Positions 51,001-61,262 of a DNA stretch of 64,000 bases are shown here, piece by piece (positions within the stretch are counted from its first letter, which is position 1; each line of letters begins with the position of its first letter). Location of the stretch: the NCBI RefSeq assembly GCF_027942865.1, contig NC_134509.1, positions 33,592,197 to 33,656,196 of the forward strand. Direction: 5' to 3'. The notes below the pieces were generated by a model. The model ran no database searches and was not told where the DNA came from. It worked only from the letters and a program-made list of their open reading frames with translations. The stretch is from Odontesthes bonariensis. Taxonomy: Eukaryota > Chordata > Actinopteri > Atheriniformes > Atherinopsidae. Position numbers and translations under genes: made by a program.

Positions 51001-54000
51001 TCCTTCAAACTGTTTCCACTGCATTTGACTGGTTAAATCTGCTCTCTGACATATGATTTTCATATGTCAGAGAGCAGAACAATGGCTGTTTTGACATTCA
51101 TGTGTGCGACCATCAATAATGGAAGAAAAAAAAGGCCTTTGGCCAAAGCACTTCGTCTCCATGTCCCTGTGCGAGCCCTTTCGGTAGGCTTGCCTGACTT
51201 AGACTTGTCTGTACTTCCAGGACTCTGACGCCGTTCTCACATTGTCAGTGCGGCATGTACATTGCATGCGCTCTGCTGAAGTGCCACCTCATGGCTGCAC
51301 GTGTGCACTAACAACACCGACCTTTCTTTTGCACAGCTTCTGTGTGCACAATCGTGGTACATAATCTTTGCCTTCGTTAATGCCCATAAATACACAAGAG
51401 TTCAAACGTTGGTTCATAAGATTGAAAAGCAGACCACGAATTTGCCCAGTTGTAAATTGAGACAAGTCACTTGCAATTGCTGAAATCAACAGAAAATTCA
51501 CCATCATGTATCAGGAAACAGAGAAAGCTGCATTGCTGCTATGAGGTCAATATGATGACTCGCAATTGTTTACCTCTCACCGAAAAACAGGCCCGACATA
51601 GAAAAGATAGATGGCAAGCAGCTTAGACATAGGTGTCATGCAGCTGGTGTGGATGATCTCATCAGCTAATGTGGGAGCTGAGATAAAAAAAAATCATCAC
51701 AATCTGCACAAGCGCCGGACACACTGGGCTGCCAATGTGAAGCCGATGTGTTGAAAACGGAGTTTTAACTGTAGGAAACAAATTTGTTTAGGTGGCAAAA
51801 AAAACAGAAAGAAAAAGCGTAAAAACCAGGGGCTTACCTTGATAAAACCCTCCCTTTCTAGCTTTCGCCAGACCATGCGAGACTCCAGTTTCCCAATGTT
51901 CATTTTTACTGAGATGGCACTCTGTGGAATTCCCTTTGCACCAGATGACAGTACTGAATGAAGAGAGCAAGACACGGGAAAATTAAATGCAGTAGTCACC
52001 TGTTTGGATGATTATCGTGTTATTTTTAAGGTTTGAAAAGAGAAAAAGAATATGCAATTATGCTGGCTTTATCCATACAAGCCACACGTAGTAGATCTCT
52101 GTTATGGCTTCGCTGATACCACACAGGAGCTTTGTGGAAAAATGTTTTGGATTTCAGGGACAACAAATAACTTTATCTCTGCTGAATAACAGTTGTAAAT
52201 TGCAAAGAAAGGACAATTTTGTGATTAAAACTAAAAAATAACTTAGGCAATCTTGTGTTTTAGTTGTAAATAAGTTCTGTGAGAGTTACAAAGACTTGAG
52301 GGACTTCATAAAAAGATCATTCTAGTTGTTAGAAATGTATTAAAAAAAAAATCTAAATACCACGATGGAATGCTACTCTGAGAACATCTGTGACCACACA
52401 AAGTTTCTTTGTTTCCACCCTCTCTGCATTTTTAGGGGGTATAAATAATTAATCATAGATTAAAAACAATCATATCAACAATTTAAAACTGACTTTATGC
52501 TTTACTTTAATTGCTGCCAGCAGCTCTATGTTGGAGTCCTCCAGATACTGATGCAGACACCAGACTAACCTGCACAGTCTAACTGTCATTGCAGTTATGT
52601 CGTGAGGTAATTGTCATATGAGGTTTAAGCTCTTTCCTGTTCATGGATTCCCCAAAGTCAGATGAAAACATCCTCCAACTTCTTTATAAGCTGGAAATTA
52701 GGAGGCTGCTGTTCTGTTTGAGGACTAATTTGCCCGTCTCTACCAGCTTAGAATCCGATTTGTTCGTCTCTTAACGGAGAGAGCTGTGATCAAACATACT
52801 GATGTGGTAAGCCTGCATTATGATGTCCCTCTCCATGAGTCGCCCCTCTGAAGGGTCGGCTCTTCTTCTTGCACCAGAATAATCTTCTTCTTCTTCATCT
52901 TCGTCGTCGTCGTCGTCATCATCTGCGACGCCCTTCTTCGCATACGGCTTTAAGAGTTTCACACACCGCACCAGCACTTTGCTGCCTGGAACACGAATGA
53001 AATAATGAAGTGCACTTTCTAGGCATTATATCGAAAACAGTAAAAATAAAATCTTTTGAACATCAGGACCTCTTATTTCTTAATATATATACAGTTACTC
53101 AGAATTACGAGTGAACTGATTAACTTTTGCTTGATCATATCTCGTAGTGGCACTGACTCCCAACCTTTTCTGTGTCTGTGTCCCAAAGCTGTGCCTCCTT
53201 TCGCAGTCATAATTTTCAGTTCTCACTCTACCCTTGTGATGATTAGCATGTATTTAGTGTGTTTTTATTATTCTCCAAAGTGTCCTTTATAGACCGAGCT
53301 AAAGCAGCTCAACAGTCTAGGCAGAGCTTTCCGAACCTTCATCTCCCTGGAAAACTTCTTCCTCCCACTTTTGTTGCATTTTGTCTTATTTTGTCACCAC
53401 ACTTACAGCTTTAAATATGCTTTTGCGACACAAATTACCCAACAAAAACAGACACAAAATAAAACTTCTGATAATTGCTTGCATTTACATTGTTTGTTTG
53501 ATTTTATCCATTTATTCTGAATGCTCAGAAGCTGTCCATGATTTGAAACAATGTAGATTTAAGATATTCAAATAGAAAATTTAGAAAAATCATGTTCAGA
53601 TTTATATTCTTCATGTTGAATTTGATACATAAAAGTAAATATTGCTCAAAACTAAAATTTCAAAGAGAATAATTCAATAAAAAAACTGCTTCAATCACCA
53701 TTTTTGTTGGTGCAGGGTCCAGCGCTGGGATCCAAGTCCTCTAAAGGGTACTGGCAAAACTCAGTCAACTTGGAAGCTCGCATGTATCTAAATAAGCGTT
53801 TAAAAGCACCATCGTTCAGGTTCTGTAGGAGGGAAAAAAATAAAATAAAATAGCAAAAGAGGACAAACACAAAGTTAGTCACCATAAACAAAAAAACAAA
53901 AACATACCATCAAAGACTCTGAGATACTTACAAGATGTTCTTTGAGTATGTCCACAGTGACAAACTGATAAGGTGTCTGCTGGAGAAAGTTGGACACGTA

Positions 54001-56109
54001 TTCCATCAGCATGTCGTACATGTTCCGTCTGAGGGAGCGGAAGTGGGGACGAAGTTGTCCAGGAGAGAGGCAATCACAGGGAGAGGGAGTGAGAGCCCAT
54101 ACAGAAAAAAAAAACGACCTTAAAGCTCTACTGTGCAGAAACTCGAGCAGTGTGTCAGCGGCTGACAGAGGACTGTAAAATAGCAATCTTTCTTCAGGGG
54201 ATTTTTCTTTATTCAAACTAAAAAAAAGGTCATGTGTTCTATGCTGAACAGATTGCAAAGCCCTTTGAGGCAAATATATCATTAGCAACAATGATCTTTC
54301 GAGGTAGAAATGCCGAGCCGTAAACCATTTGATCTAGAGCAGAAAACAGACCTGTTTACATGGAAGCGTTTGAGCAGGAGAAGAATGGAGTGCTGCTGCT
54401 GTCCCGTCTTCGGTCGTCTGACGTAAGGCTGCATGGTGATCAGTTTATGTTTGACAAGAGACTTCCTCAAGTAGTGAAACTTCCGAGCGTCTGCCCTGCT
54501 CAAAACACAGCCCTGTCTGTTAAACTGACCACAGCTTAAATACAAAACAGCATTGTGGCTGAGCGAAATAACAGTGCGCATTTCTCCTACTTGAAAAGGC
54601 CTCCGTGCAGATCCCTTTGTAGCTCCCCCTGCCATCGTGCTCGGCCCACTCTTTCCAGAACGCAGTAAGAATCATTGCTGAGTTTTAGGTCTGGATCACT
54701 CTCAACCCCAATCAGGGCTCGAAATCGCACAACCTGAGACGCCACTACGACAAGTTTTCGCCCATACCTGAGAGCGTGGAAGTAAAAAAAAAAAAGAAAA
54801 TGTGAAACACGACGGACATAATGATGCACTAAACTGAAATTACACCATTTTAACACTTGTCCAGGAACACTGAAGACTTTGACTTGGGCTAAACACACCG
54901 ACGGTGATATTAAATATTAAATGAACTGATGAAATACATTTAACAAAATTATTTTCACAGATCACACGACCCACTGTTTATAAAAACCCAATAAAATGCC
55001 CTTTATAATGATCAGAGATGCGTTTTAGATAGTTATTTTCTGTATATCTGAGAAAGATAATGTCTAGCAGATCCACACTTTAGTCGGCAGTAGGCAGCTA
55101 GTGGTCCAAAAACATGTGCCAATTTAAACAGAAATCGATCTATTACGAAACAATCACTACCAACTTTTCCAAAGCCTCCTCCATGTCAACCAATGGGGTG
55201 AGGGACTTAGAGCGGATATGCTTTGTGACGTCTTTCCTCTCTTTGAAAAAGGCACAGGAGCCCTGTATCCCATCCTTGTTCTCTGGAATGATGTGAACGG
55301 GATAGATGTCTTTGAGTTCCTCAGAACTCTTCTTATTTATTTCAATGCCCGTCTCTGGGTCGATGTCACTAAACCTGCAAACACACAACAGCACAGGCCC
55401 CAAGGTACGATGTTTAAATGCTTTTTTTAAACTCGACATAGGACTCTACAATTAAAAAGAAATGCAACACTTTGTTCAGTCCTTCATTCAAAGAGTGCTG
55501 AAAGAGCTTTGAGGGTATTTTTCCCCTCATGCTATTCGAATAGGGGTGAATAAAACACACCACTCTCGAGGACAAATGTCATTTTGAAGCGAAAACATTT
55601 ACAAAATGTTGTTTGACAGATGACAGACATCGATAAGTGACTGTTCTGGGGCTCTGGACTCTTAATCAAACAAAACCACAAGCGGGCTATCTGAGCTGCG
55701 TCTATAAGGAGCATCACAAACAGCCTCCAAAGCAACGCTGCATCACTACAGATGTCATGGAGGGGGAAAAAAAGCTTAAATTATTGACAGGGTGATCTGA
55801 AGTGATCTTGGATGATCCCACCGGAGGAAGCATGCTCTTCTCTTTTAACTTGACTTTTTCATGAGGACTATGAGAAAAATAAAGTCACCTGTCTACCAGC
55901 TCCACGTCCTCTCTCTCCTGTGGGAGCTCATAGAACCTCAGCTCGGTGTCGTTCACAAGTGACCTCCAGATAAACCCCTTGGTACATTCGTCGAGCTTAA
56001 GGGGAAACTTGGACGGTCTATCCTCTAGTCGTATCCAAAGAGTGGGGATAGTTATCCCGTCCAGTCCCTCCAAAGCCACTTCATCCGCTACTATGCTCAG
56101 CGCATCCAT
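31288..56109 (-). CDS. gtf3c1: general transcription factor 3C polypeptide 1 (TFIIIC largest subunit)
   Basis: TFIIIC220 is the B-box-binding subunit of TFIIIC, which recruits TFIIIB and RNA polymerase III to tRNA and other internal-promoter genes in the nucleus. I can follow the whole coding sequence in 40 exons: 6,615 bases, 2,204 residues, against about 2,109 in human. It starts [19 protein letters not shown], equivalent to human [19 protein letters not shown], and ends ERHWNASLS with a TAA stop at 31288. The phase closes across every GT-AG junction, with no internal stop. Conserved blocks run throughout: [13 protein letters not shown], the B-block-binding region around residues 170-250 ([11 protein letters not shown]), [34 protein letters not shown], the [11 protein letters not shown] block, MRGYSSPGI and [14 protein letters not shown]. 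The exon 2 donor is AA|GTTGGT, chosen because it alone restores the frame and the EKYGRKL match. Introns carry many transposons. Four sub-entries give exon coordinates. Confidence 0.96.
31541..32294. mobile_element. BED-finger hAT-type element, copy 1
   Basis: Ends TAGGGCTGGGC and GCCCAGCCCTA are inverses; flanks ATAGAAAA and ATAAAAAG are similar in 6 of 8 bases, a possible decayed duplication. The minus strand keeps a short piece of the transposase N-terminus ([17 protein letters not shown]). Inside, a 32-bp unit repeats three times at 32095-32192. It lies in gtf3c1 intron 39. Confidence 0.7.
32095..32192. repeat. 32-bp tandem repeat
   Basis: GGTTGTGAGCAACAG recurs at 32111, 32143 and 32175. 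Other copies of the same transposon carry about one unit, so this is an expansion in this copy. Confidence 0.85.
32419..32986. mobile_element. nonautonomous hAT-type element
   Basis: Ends CAGGGGTCGGCAACC and its inverse (GATTGCCGACCCCTG), flanked by TTCTAGAC (32411-32418) and TTTTAGAC (32987-32994), an 8-bp duplication with one mismatch. A short plus-strand frame at 32718-32900 ([17 protein letters not shown]) looks like a remnant transposase N-terminus. Confidence 0.8.
34884..35495. mobile_element. BED-finger hAT-type element, copy 2
   Basis: Same ends as copy 1 (TAGGGCTGGGC, GCCCAGCCCTA). The minus strand has a 118-codon frame (35006-35362) with a BED zinc-finger pattern, [11 protein letters not shown] then LKYHLKAKH (CxxC ... 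HxxxxH). The catalytic RNase-H-like part is deleted. It lies in gtf3c1 intron 37. Confidence 0.75.
35966..36232 (-). mobile_element. retroelement 3' end with (TTTGA)n tail abutting a splice acceptor
   Basis: Plus-strand (ATCAA)n is followed by ACTTTATTTATATAGCACC, a typical reverse-oriented fish retroelement 3' end. It fills about 80% of the 331-bp gtf3c1 intron 36 and starts within about 6 bases of the exon 37 acceptor. Confidence 0.6.
37530..38375 (+). mobile_element. 5'-truncated L1-like LINE insertion
   Basis: A 165-codon frame at 37572-38069 resembles the C-terminus of L1/Tx1-type ORF2: [19 protein letters not shown], then [19 protein letters not shown], a Cys/His motif. A 3' UTR follows, with AATAAA near 38331 and an (AAAC)n tail. 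It lies antisense in gtf3c1 intron 34. The uninterrupted frame suggests a fairly recent insertion. Confidence 0.75.
43874..44455. mobile_element. TTAA-flanked foldback element (piggyBac-like MITE), family B
   Basis: Ends TTAA-AGGGATAGTTC and GAACTATCCCT-TTAA, with arms of about 250 bp in near-perfect inverse orientation and a short loop near 44135-44175. Complete copy of the family seen at 28168. It lies in gtf3c1 intron 20. Confidence 0.75.
45165..45226 (+). repeat. short retroelement 3' tail
   Basis: AAAGCACATTGAGTTGCC followed by GGGCTATATAAATAAAGATG, a widespread fish LINE/SINE 3' end, in gtf3c1 intron 18. Confidence 0.5.
46960..47456. mobile_element. BED-finger hAT-type element, copy 3 (inverted)
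   Basis: The right end is TTGCCCAGCCCTA at 47456; the left end is decayed. The plus strand keeps a 95-codon frame (47037-47324) with the same BED-finger motif ([22 protein letters not shown]). It lies in gtf3c1 intron 16. Confidence 0.7.
47966..48020. repeat. 55-base A run
   Basis: An uninterrupted A tract on the plus strand in gtf3c1 intron 15, so the pre-mRNA carries a poly(U) tract. No retrocopy is recognisable beside it. The exact length may be a sequencing artefact. Confidence 0.85.
50781..56109 (-). other. gtf3c1: gtf3c1 exons 1-9 (residues 1-442)
   Basis: Exons: 55889-56109, 55165-55374, 54591-54767, 54352-54495, 53932-54028, 53699-53822, 52800-52985, 51838-51953, 50781-50833. They encode the N-terminal winged-helix/B-block-binding part. 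Exon 7 carries a run of seven Asp followed by Glu ([16 protein letters not shown]), matching the acidic stretch of the human protein but longer. Exon 8 and exon 9 encode the conserved blocks [19 protein letters not shown] and [15 protein letters not shown]. Confidence 0.92.
51038..51078. repeat. perfect 19-bp hairpin
   Basis: Arms 51038-51056 and 51060-51078 are exact reverse complements around a TTT loop. It lies in gtf3c1 intron 8. Confidence 0.9.
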
Positions 56110-57005
56110 GGTATGCGACTCCCTGGGCTAACGCTGCCAGCTAGCCAACATGCTAACTAACTACCGGCTTTTCAGCACTCCGAGTGGTCATTAACAACTA
56201 AAAGGTTCACCAAATAATAAGGACAAACTACCGAAGTCCTTTCTTTCACATATTTATGTTATGGAAGACGAAAAAATGGGGAAAAACTGTTCACAATATG
56301 CTTGTTTACACAATGCTAGCACCACTAGCTCTTCCAGTACGTTTGGTCTGTAGTTGTGTACGTCAAAACTCAACTTTGACCTCACGCTGTGCGTCTATTC
56401 GGTAAAAAATAAATCCACAACCACAAGATGGCGTTGTAGTACATCTGGTAAATTATGGCCGGTGTAAAAGCAATTAGATGATGCACTGTATTTTGTTCAT
56501 CCACACAGATTTAGTTGGAAAACGTCTACATTTAACAGTACAGTCAGTCGCTGTTGAACACTGAATAACAACCAGGAATTCTTTGTCTACAACACGACAA
56601 GGAATCAAAGAAACTTTTTTTGGACCGAAAACAAACGTAATCTATAATTAGATTAAACGATATGCTCGATGATAATTTTTTTATGAACAGCTTTAGTATC
56701 TTACCATGTAAATATAAAATGGTTATTGTAGCAAGTTACAGTTTTCTGATTACTCTGGATTTTATTCGGATGTAGAATTAGATTATTTGGTTTGAGTTAA
56801 GAAGGTTAGACCATGATCCTGTGAGTATCTTGGAATTAAATAAACCCCTTTATCACAATTTGATGACATCCCATTAAAAGTCACTGTGAAACTAAAGTCA
56901 CAGTGTAAACCAAGAGAATCAATAGTCAAAAGTACCTCTCGAGTTGAATGGTCATATATTCTGTGAGGACAAATGTGCTTTCCAATAACATGAATCAATA
57001 TAAAG
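56110..57005. other. gtf3c1 upstream region
   Basis: 5' flank of gtf3c1, without other gene content that I can recognise. Confidence 0.4.
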
Positions 57006-57686
57006 CCAATGTTGTGGCCATTTATGTTTTGTAAATCATGGGTTCTATCGGTTTGGTGTTCTTTGGGATATTGGAATATACTTTGGTTGATTTGGAGTCA
57101 AGATTTGGGTTCATTTTTGTATTTGAGATTGTTTAAATTATTTTGGTGACTTTTAGACCCGCCCATTAATCAGACAGATTAAGAACACACCAGGGGCTCT
57201 TTTTTTGTTGGTCAAATGTCCGGTGTGAGGACGGGAGGTGGTGGTTAAATGATTTTTTGACCACTTTTAGATCTTGTTAAATCAAAATAAGTTAACTTTC
57301 GTTTTCATCCAAATTGTAAGAATTTTTTTGTTATTGTTTTGTTCATATTTTTTTTGTTGTCAAAAATAAACTACAAAACCACCTGCTGCCACCCACGGCC
57401 TTTGTTGGAAAATATAATTTGGAAACATTAAGTCAAACAATCATTTAACCACCACCTCCCGTCCTCACACCGGACATTTGACCAACAAAAAAAGAGCCCC
57501 TGGTGTGCTCTTAATCTGTCTGATTAATGGGCGGGTCTAAAAGTCACCACAATAATTTAAACAATCTCAAATACAAAAATGAACCCAAATCTTGACTCCA
57601 AATCAACCAAAGTATATTCCAATATCCCAAAGAAAAGCAAACCGATATAACCCATGACTTCATAACATAAATGGTCACAACATTGG
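57006..57686. repeat. large palindrome, unclassified
   Basis: Arms of about 245 bp, roughly 57006-57255 and 57440-57686, are near-perfect inverses beginning CCAATGTTGTG and ending CACAACATTGG. A 27-base segment (TTTGTTGGAAAATATAATTT then GGAAACA) in the loop at about 57400 recurs just outside the right arm at about 57709. No clear target duplication was found. Confidence 0.8.
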
Positions 57687-58162
57687 GGGCCTTTTTTTTT
57701 TGTTGTTCTTTGTTGGAAAATATAATTTGGAAACTTTAAAGGCCGCGACAGCCTAATTAAAAACTATGTTCAAGTTTCCAGTTCTTTCACAATACATACA
57801 CAAGACAACTTAGTATCATTTTTGTGTAAAATTGTTAATTAACTACCAACTTTTGAATGGATCAAATGAAAGCTCTAATTATGCAGGAGAAACGGCATAA
57901 ACTATAATACAAGAACCTTAAACATGCATCACTGATCCCCATTACGCAAAATGAAATTTATAGATGATGAATAGGCTTGAGCCCAAGTATAAATAAATGC
58001 TGGCTCACTGTCAGTTTACATATGGAGTCATCATTCTTATTAGTAACACCTGTCAAAGTCCCAAACTCTGGCGTTTGCAGTGCCTGCTGGTGCAAAAGGG
58101 GAGGACTGCAACTAATGTGCCAGGGCTGCGCTTTCGACTGGAACAATAAAAAGGAAGAAAGG

Positions 58163-61100
58163 TTTATTCAACATCTTTATTATGAAGTACCTTTTTTTAA
58201 AAGAAATGTACAAGTGGAACCAGCACAGTGACATCTGGCGTTGAAAAACAGAAACACCATGGACATGTGGTGCAGATCTGAAGACACGTATGAAATGATA
58301 ATGTACATATTTACAGCACAGGGTTGATCTGAACAGAAGTGAGAAAAAACAAAAAAAAGGCATGAGTGCAGCTAAGGATACACTGGGACTGACTGAAAGC
58401 ATTAAAAGCAAGGACTGCTCAAATAAAAATAATTTGAAAGATTACATGAGAAAAGGCACTGTGTTTCACGCAAATCAACAACGCAGCAGATGAAGTCTTT
58501 TTTTTCGTCGCATCAGAATGAGACGAAAACCTTTGAGAAATGGCATCATTCACATGTCAGTAAGTGTTCGAACAAAACAGACCGGGGGGGGGCGCCTTGC
58601 ACAGGAACCAAACAGATAATTTAACTCATCTGGAAAACATTCCTTTTAAAGAACATGCTTGATGATTATTAAAACAGTTTTTTCTTATTTTTTGGATAAA
58701 CAAATACATATCTAAATTTCATATTTCATATTGAAGGCATTAATGGCTGTAAGGACAAACATGTTTTCTGATTCTATGCTTCCCTTGCTGGGCCGAACCT
58801 AGGACAAAATTGTTGCTTGCGACATTCCTGCGAGACCCTCTTTCGTTTGATGAGCACATTCAATTAACTAGATAGATAACACACGACAATCAGGCCAACA
58901 ACCCGAGATCGATCCCGAAGACAGACACGACGTCTCAGACTAATAAATTCCTTTGAGGAAGCGGGCAAAATTAAAAAATAAAAAAAACAATAATTATAAA
59001 ACAAAAGAAAATGACATTCAGCTTACATAGCTGGTGTGTCAGTGCAGTTGTGGCACTGTGCTTTAAGATTTTCTGGCACCGAGGCTTTCACTGCAGAATA
59101 GGTCAGACAGATGCAAGCCGTTTAAAGGACAAGTCATACGCCGTTTAAAATGTGCTTTTTTTCCTCTTTTGTTTCTTTGATAATTGACAACAGTTAGATT
59201 AAATAACCTAAAACAACTCTCACGTCGCCACAATAAATATGAAGCCTCAACCTGCAGCAAATGAGCCACAGCCAGAGTCACGCCTGGAGACAGAATGCCC
59301 GGTTCTGCCCAGATTCAATCAAATCTGCCCAATGGCACCTTTCATTTTTTTCCTTATTAACATATTTCTAGAGCCAAAGCTGAGTGCCTTACAATAATTA
59401 GTCCACAACGAAAGAGCGCTTTTTTTTTTTCGAGCCTCTGAGTTGCAATCCTTTTGTGTGTCGCTTTTGGGTTTACAGATGTTGTAAAGCCAGACAAAAG
59501 CTGTTTTTAGACACCGGGGGGGGGGGGACTCTGGTTGAACACCATATAGAGTGAATAATTAAAATCAATATATAATAAACCAATAACATTGGGAGAAAAA
59601 AAAAAAACACTATAAATAAAATACAATAACCTTAAGCTGCAAACCTAGTTAGTTTGACTGGTATAAATACCAGTTTCCTAGTTTCCATCCTTTCCTATAA
59701 ACTGAGAGCTGCTGGCTTTGGCTTCATATGTACTTCTTAGATGAGAGTTGTATCAACTTTAAGTCTGTTCCAAGTTGTCAAACGAATCATTTAAGATTTT
59801 TAACTCAGCGTTGCAGTACTGTGTTTTACTTCTGGGACTCTGCAGAAGGTACATTCCCCCCTTCAGCTCACGATGAAAACAAAACAAAACAAAACATTTC
59901 ATAGCTGTGGACTGCACACTCATGTAGGCATATAGGACACACACGTTATGCTCTTTGGCTGAGTTCAGGCATACAAGAGGGACACAAGCTTTCACACTCA
60001 ACAACACGCTTCAGAATAAGCTTCTAGAGAGAAATGGCACTGGCCGGGGCGGGCAGGCAGGCACCCAGAATGAGCTCCGGGTTTAATACACAGGCTTTTG
60101 ATAAAGCAGAAAAAAAACATAAGGGGGACAGAGAGACCTGTTAGAAATAATAAAAGAATCTTGATAGTGGAAGAAAAAAAAAAAGAAAAAAAAAGTTAGC
60201 TGCTAAAACTCTTCTTTCAGAGGAACAAGACTCCACACTCGAAGGCCAGAAGTGACGTTCTGTAATGTGATCTAATGAGGAGAAACAAATTGGCTGCCCT
60301 GACATGACATGACAAATTAACTACCTTCAAAACATACACAATAATATAATATTGAGATATGACAAAATTAAGCTGCTGTAATAATAGTACCTGCCTTGTA
60401 CATACACAATTCAAATAAAATGAAAACAAGTAGTGAGGATACTTGTCTTATCAAAAATATGTAGCTTTGGTAAACAAGTTATGCAGAGAACTGTTGTCAG
60501 AAGATGTTAAATGTGAGAAATCACCATGTGACATCTACAAATCAAAGGTGAGCAAGTTTCTCTGTTTTGAGGCCATGAAGTCAACGAAGGGAGGAGCAGG
60601 ATGATAGTTCCACTACCCGATTTCTTCCGTCCTCTCCCCTTGTCATCAGCTGATGAGGAACAGAAACAGCAAAAGGCAGCTAGACTCCATAAAGGAACAA
60701 AACCGTTTTCTTGACTGTCCCGAGCACCGATTGAAGAGTTTCCGTGGTAATGTAGCAGCATTGTTATGGTCTGCGGAGGACAGACTCCTCCAGAGCAGAA
60801 GTGGAAGACTACTTTATCCTCTCTCCTTCCAGAGGTCCCCTCACCCTTTTCCATCCATTGCAGCAGAAGTGGAAGACTGGTCAGACGTAATTTTTTACAG
60901 CTCTCCATGAAGATCCACAAGAGAGACAGGATTGGTGAAATTTTTTTTGTTCTTTTGCTCCACTCCTGTATCATCTGGCCGAGCTTCTTTACTTTGTGTG
61001 GGTTTGATCCAGGCCCTGACACAGATATCCATTTATCCATTGGAAAATAAAAAAAAACAACAACATCCACCTCCTTAATACTCATGCTTCTTCTATGCAG

Positions 61101-61262
61101 CACAATCTCCCTTCTGTCACACATTGCTGAGACCATCTTTCTACTTCCTGACGTTCCATTTGTCGCAGGCGAGTTTTTATTCAACCCGAACGTTTTCTTG
61201 TCATGTCCTCTTTTTTAAAACCAATCTTTTCAGTTTCTTTTTTTTTTTCCTGTTCCCAAGTT
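58163..61262 (-). other. axin1: probable axin1 3' UTR and downstream sequence
   Basis: No further gene is recognised between the axin1 stop and 58163. Two overlapping-strength minus-strand AATAAA signals occur at 58163-58168 and 58176-58181. The stretch is AT-rich with G, A and T runs (for example a G run near 59517-59528). A 3.1-kb 3' UTR is possible, but earlier polyadenylation cannot be excluded. A 225-codon minus-strand open frame at 60507-61184 lies here and has no recognisable domain. Confidence 0.4.

Noticed and set aside
55147-55164. Alternative gtf3c1 exon 2 donors (GTAGTG at 55160, GTAATA at 55146)
   Set aside because: The first breaks the frame with exon 3; the second keeps it but inserts residues absent from the family. 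The GTTGGT donor restores EKYGRKL.
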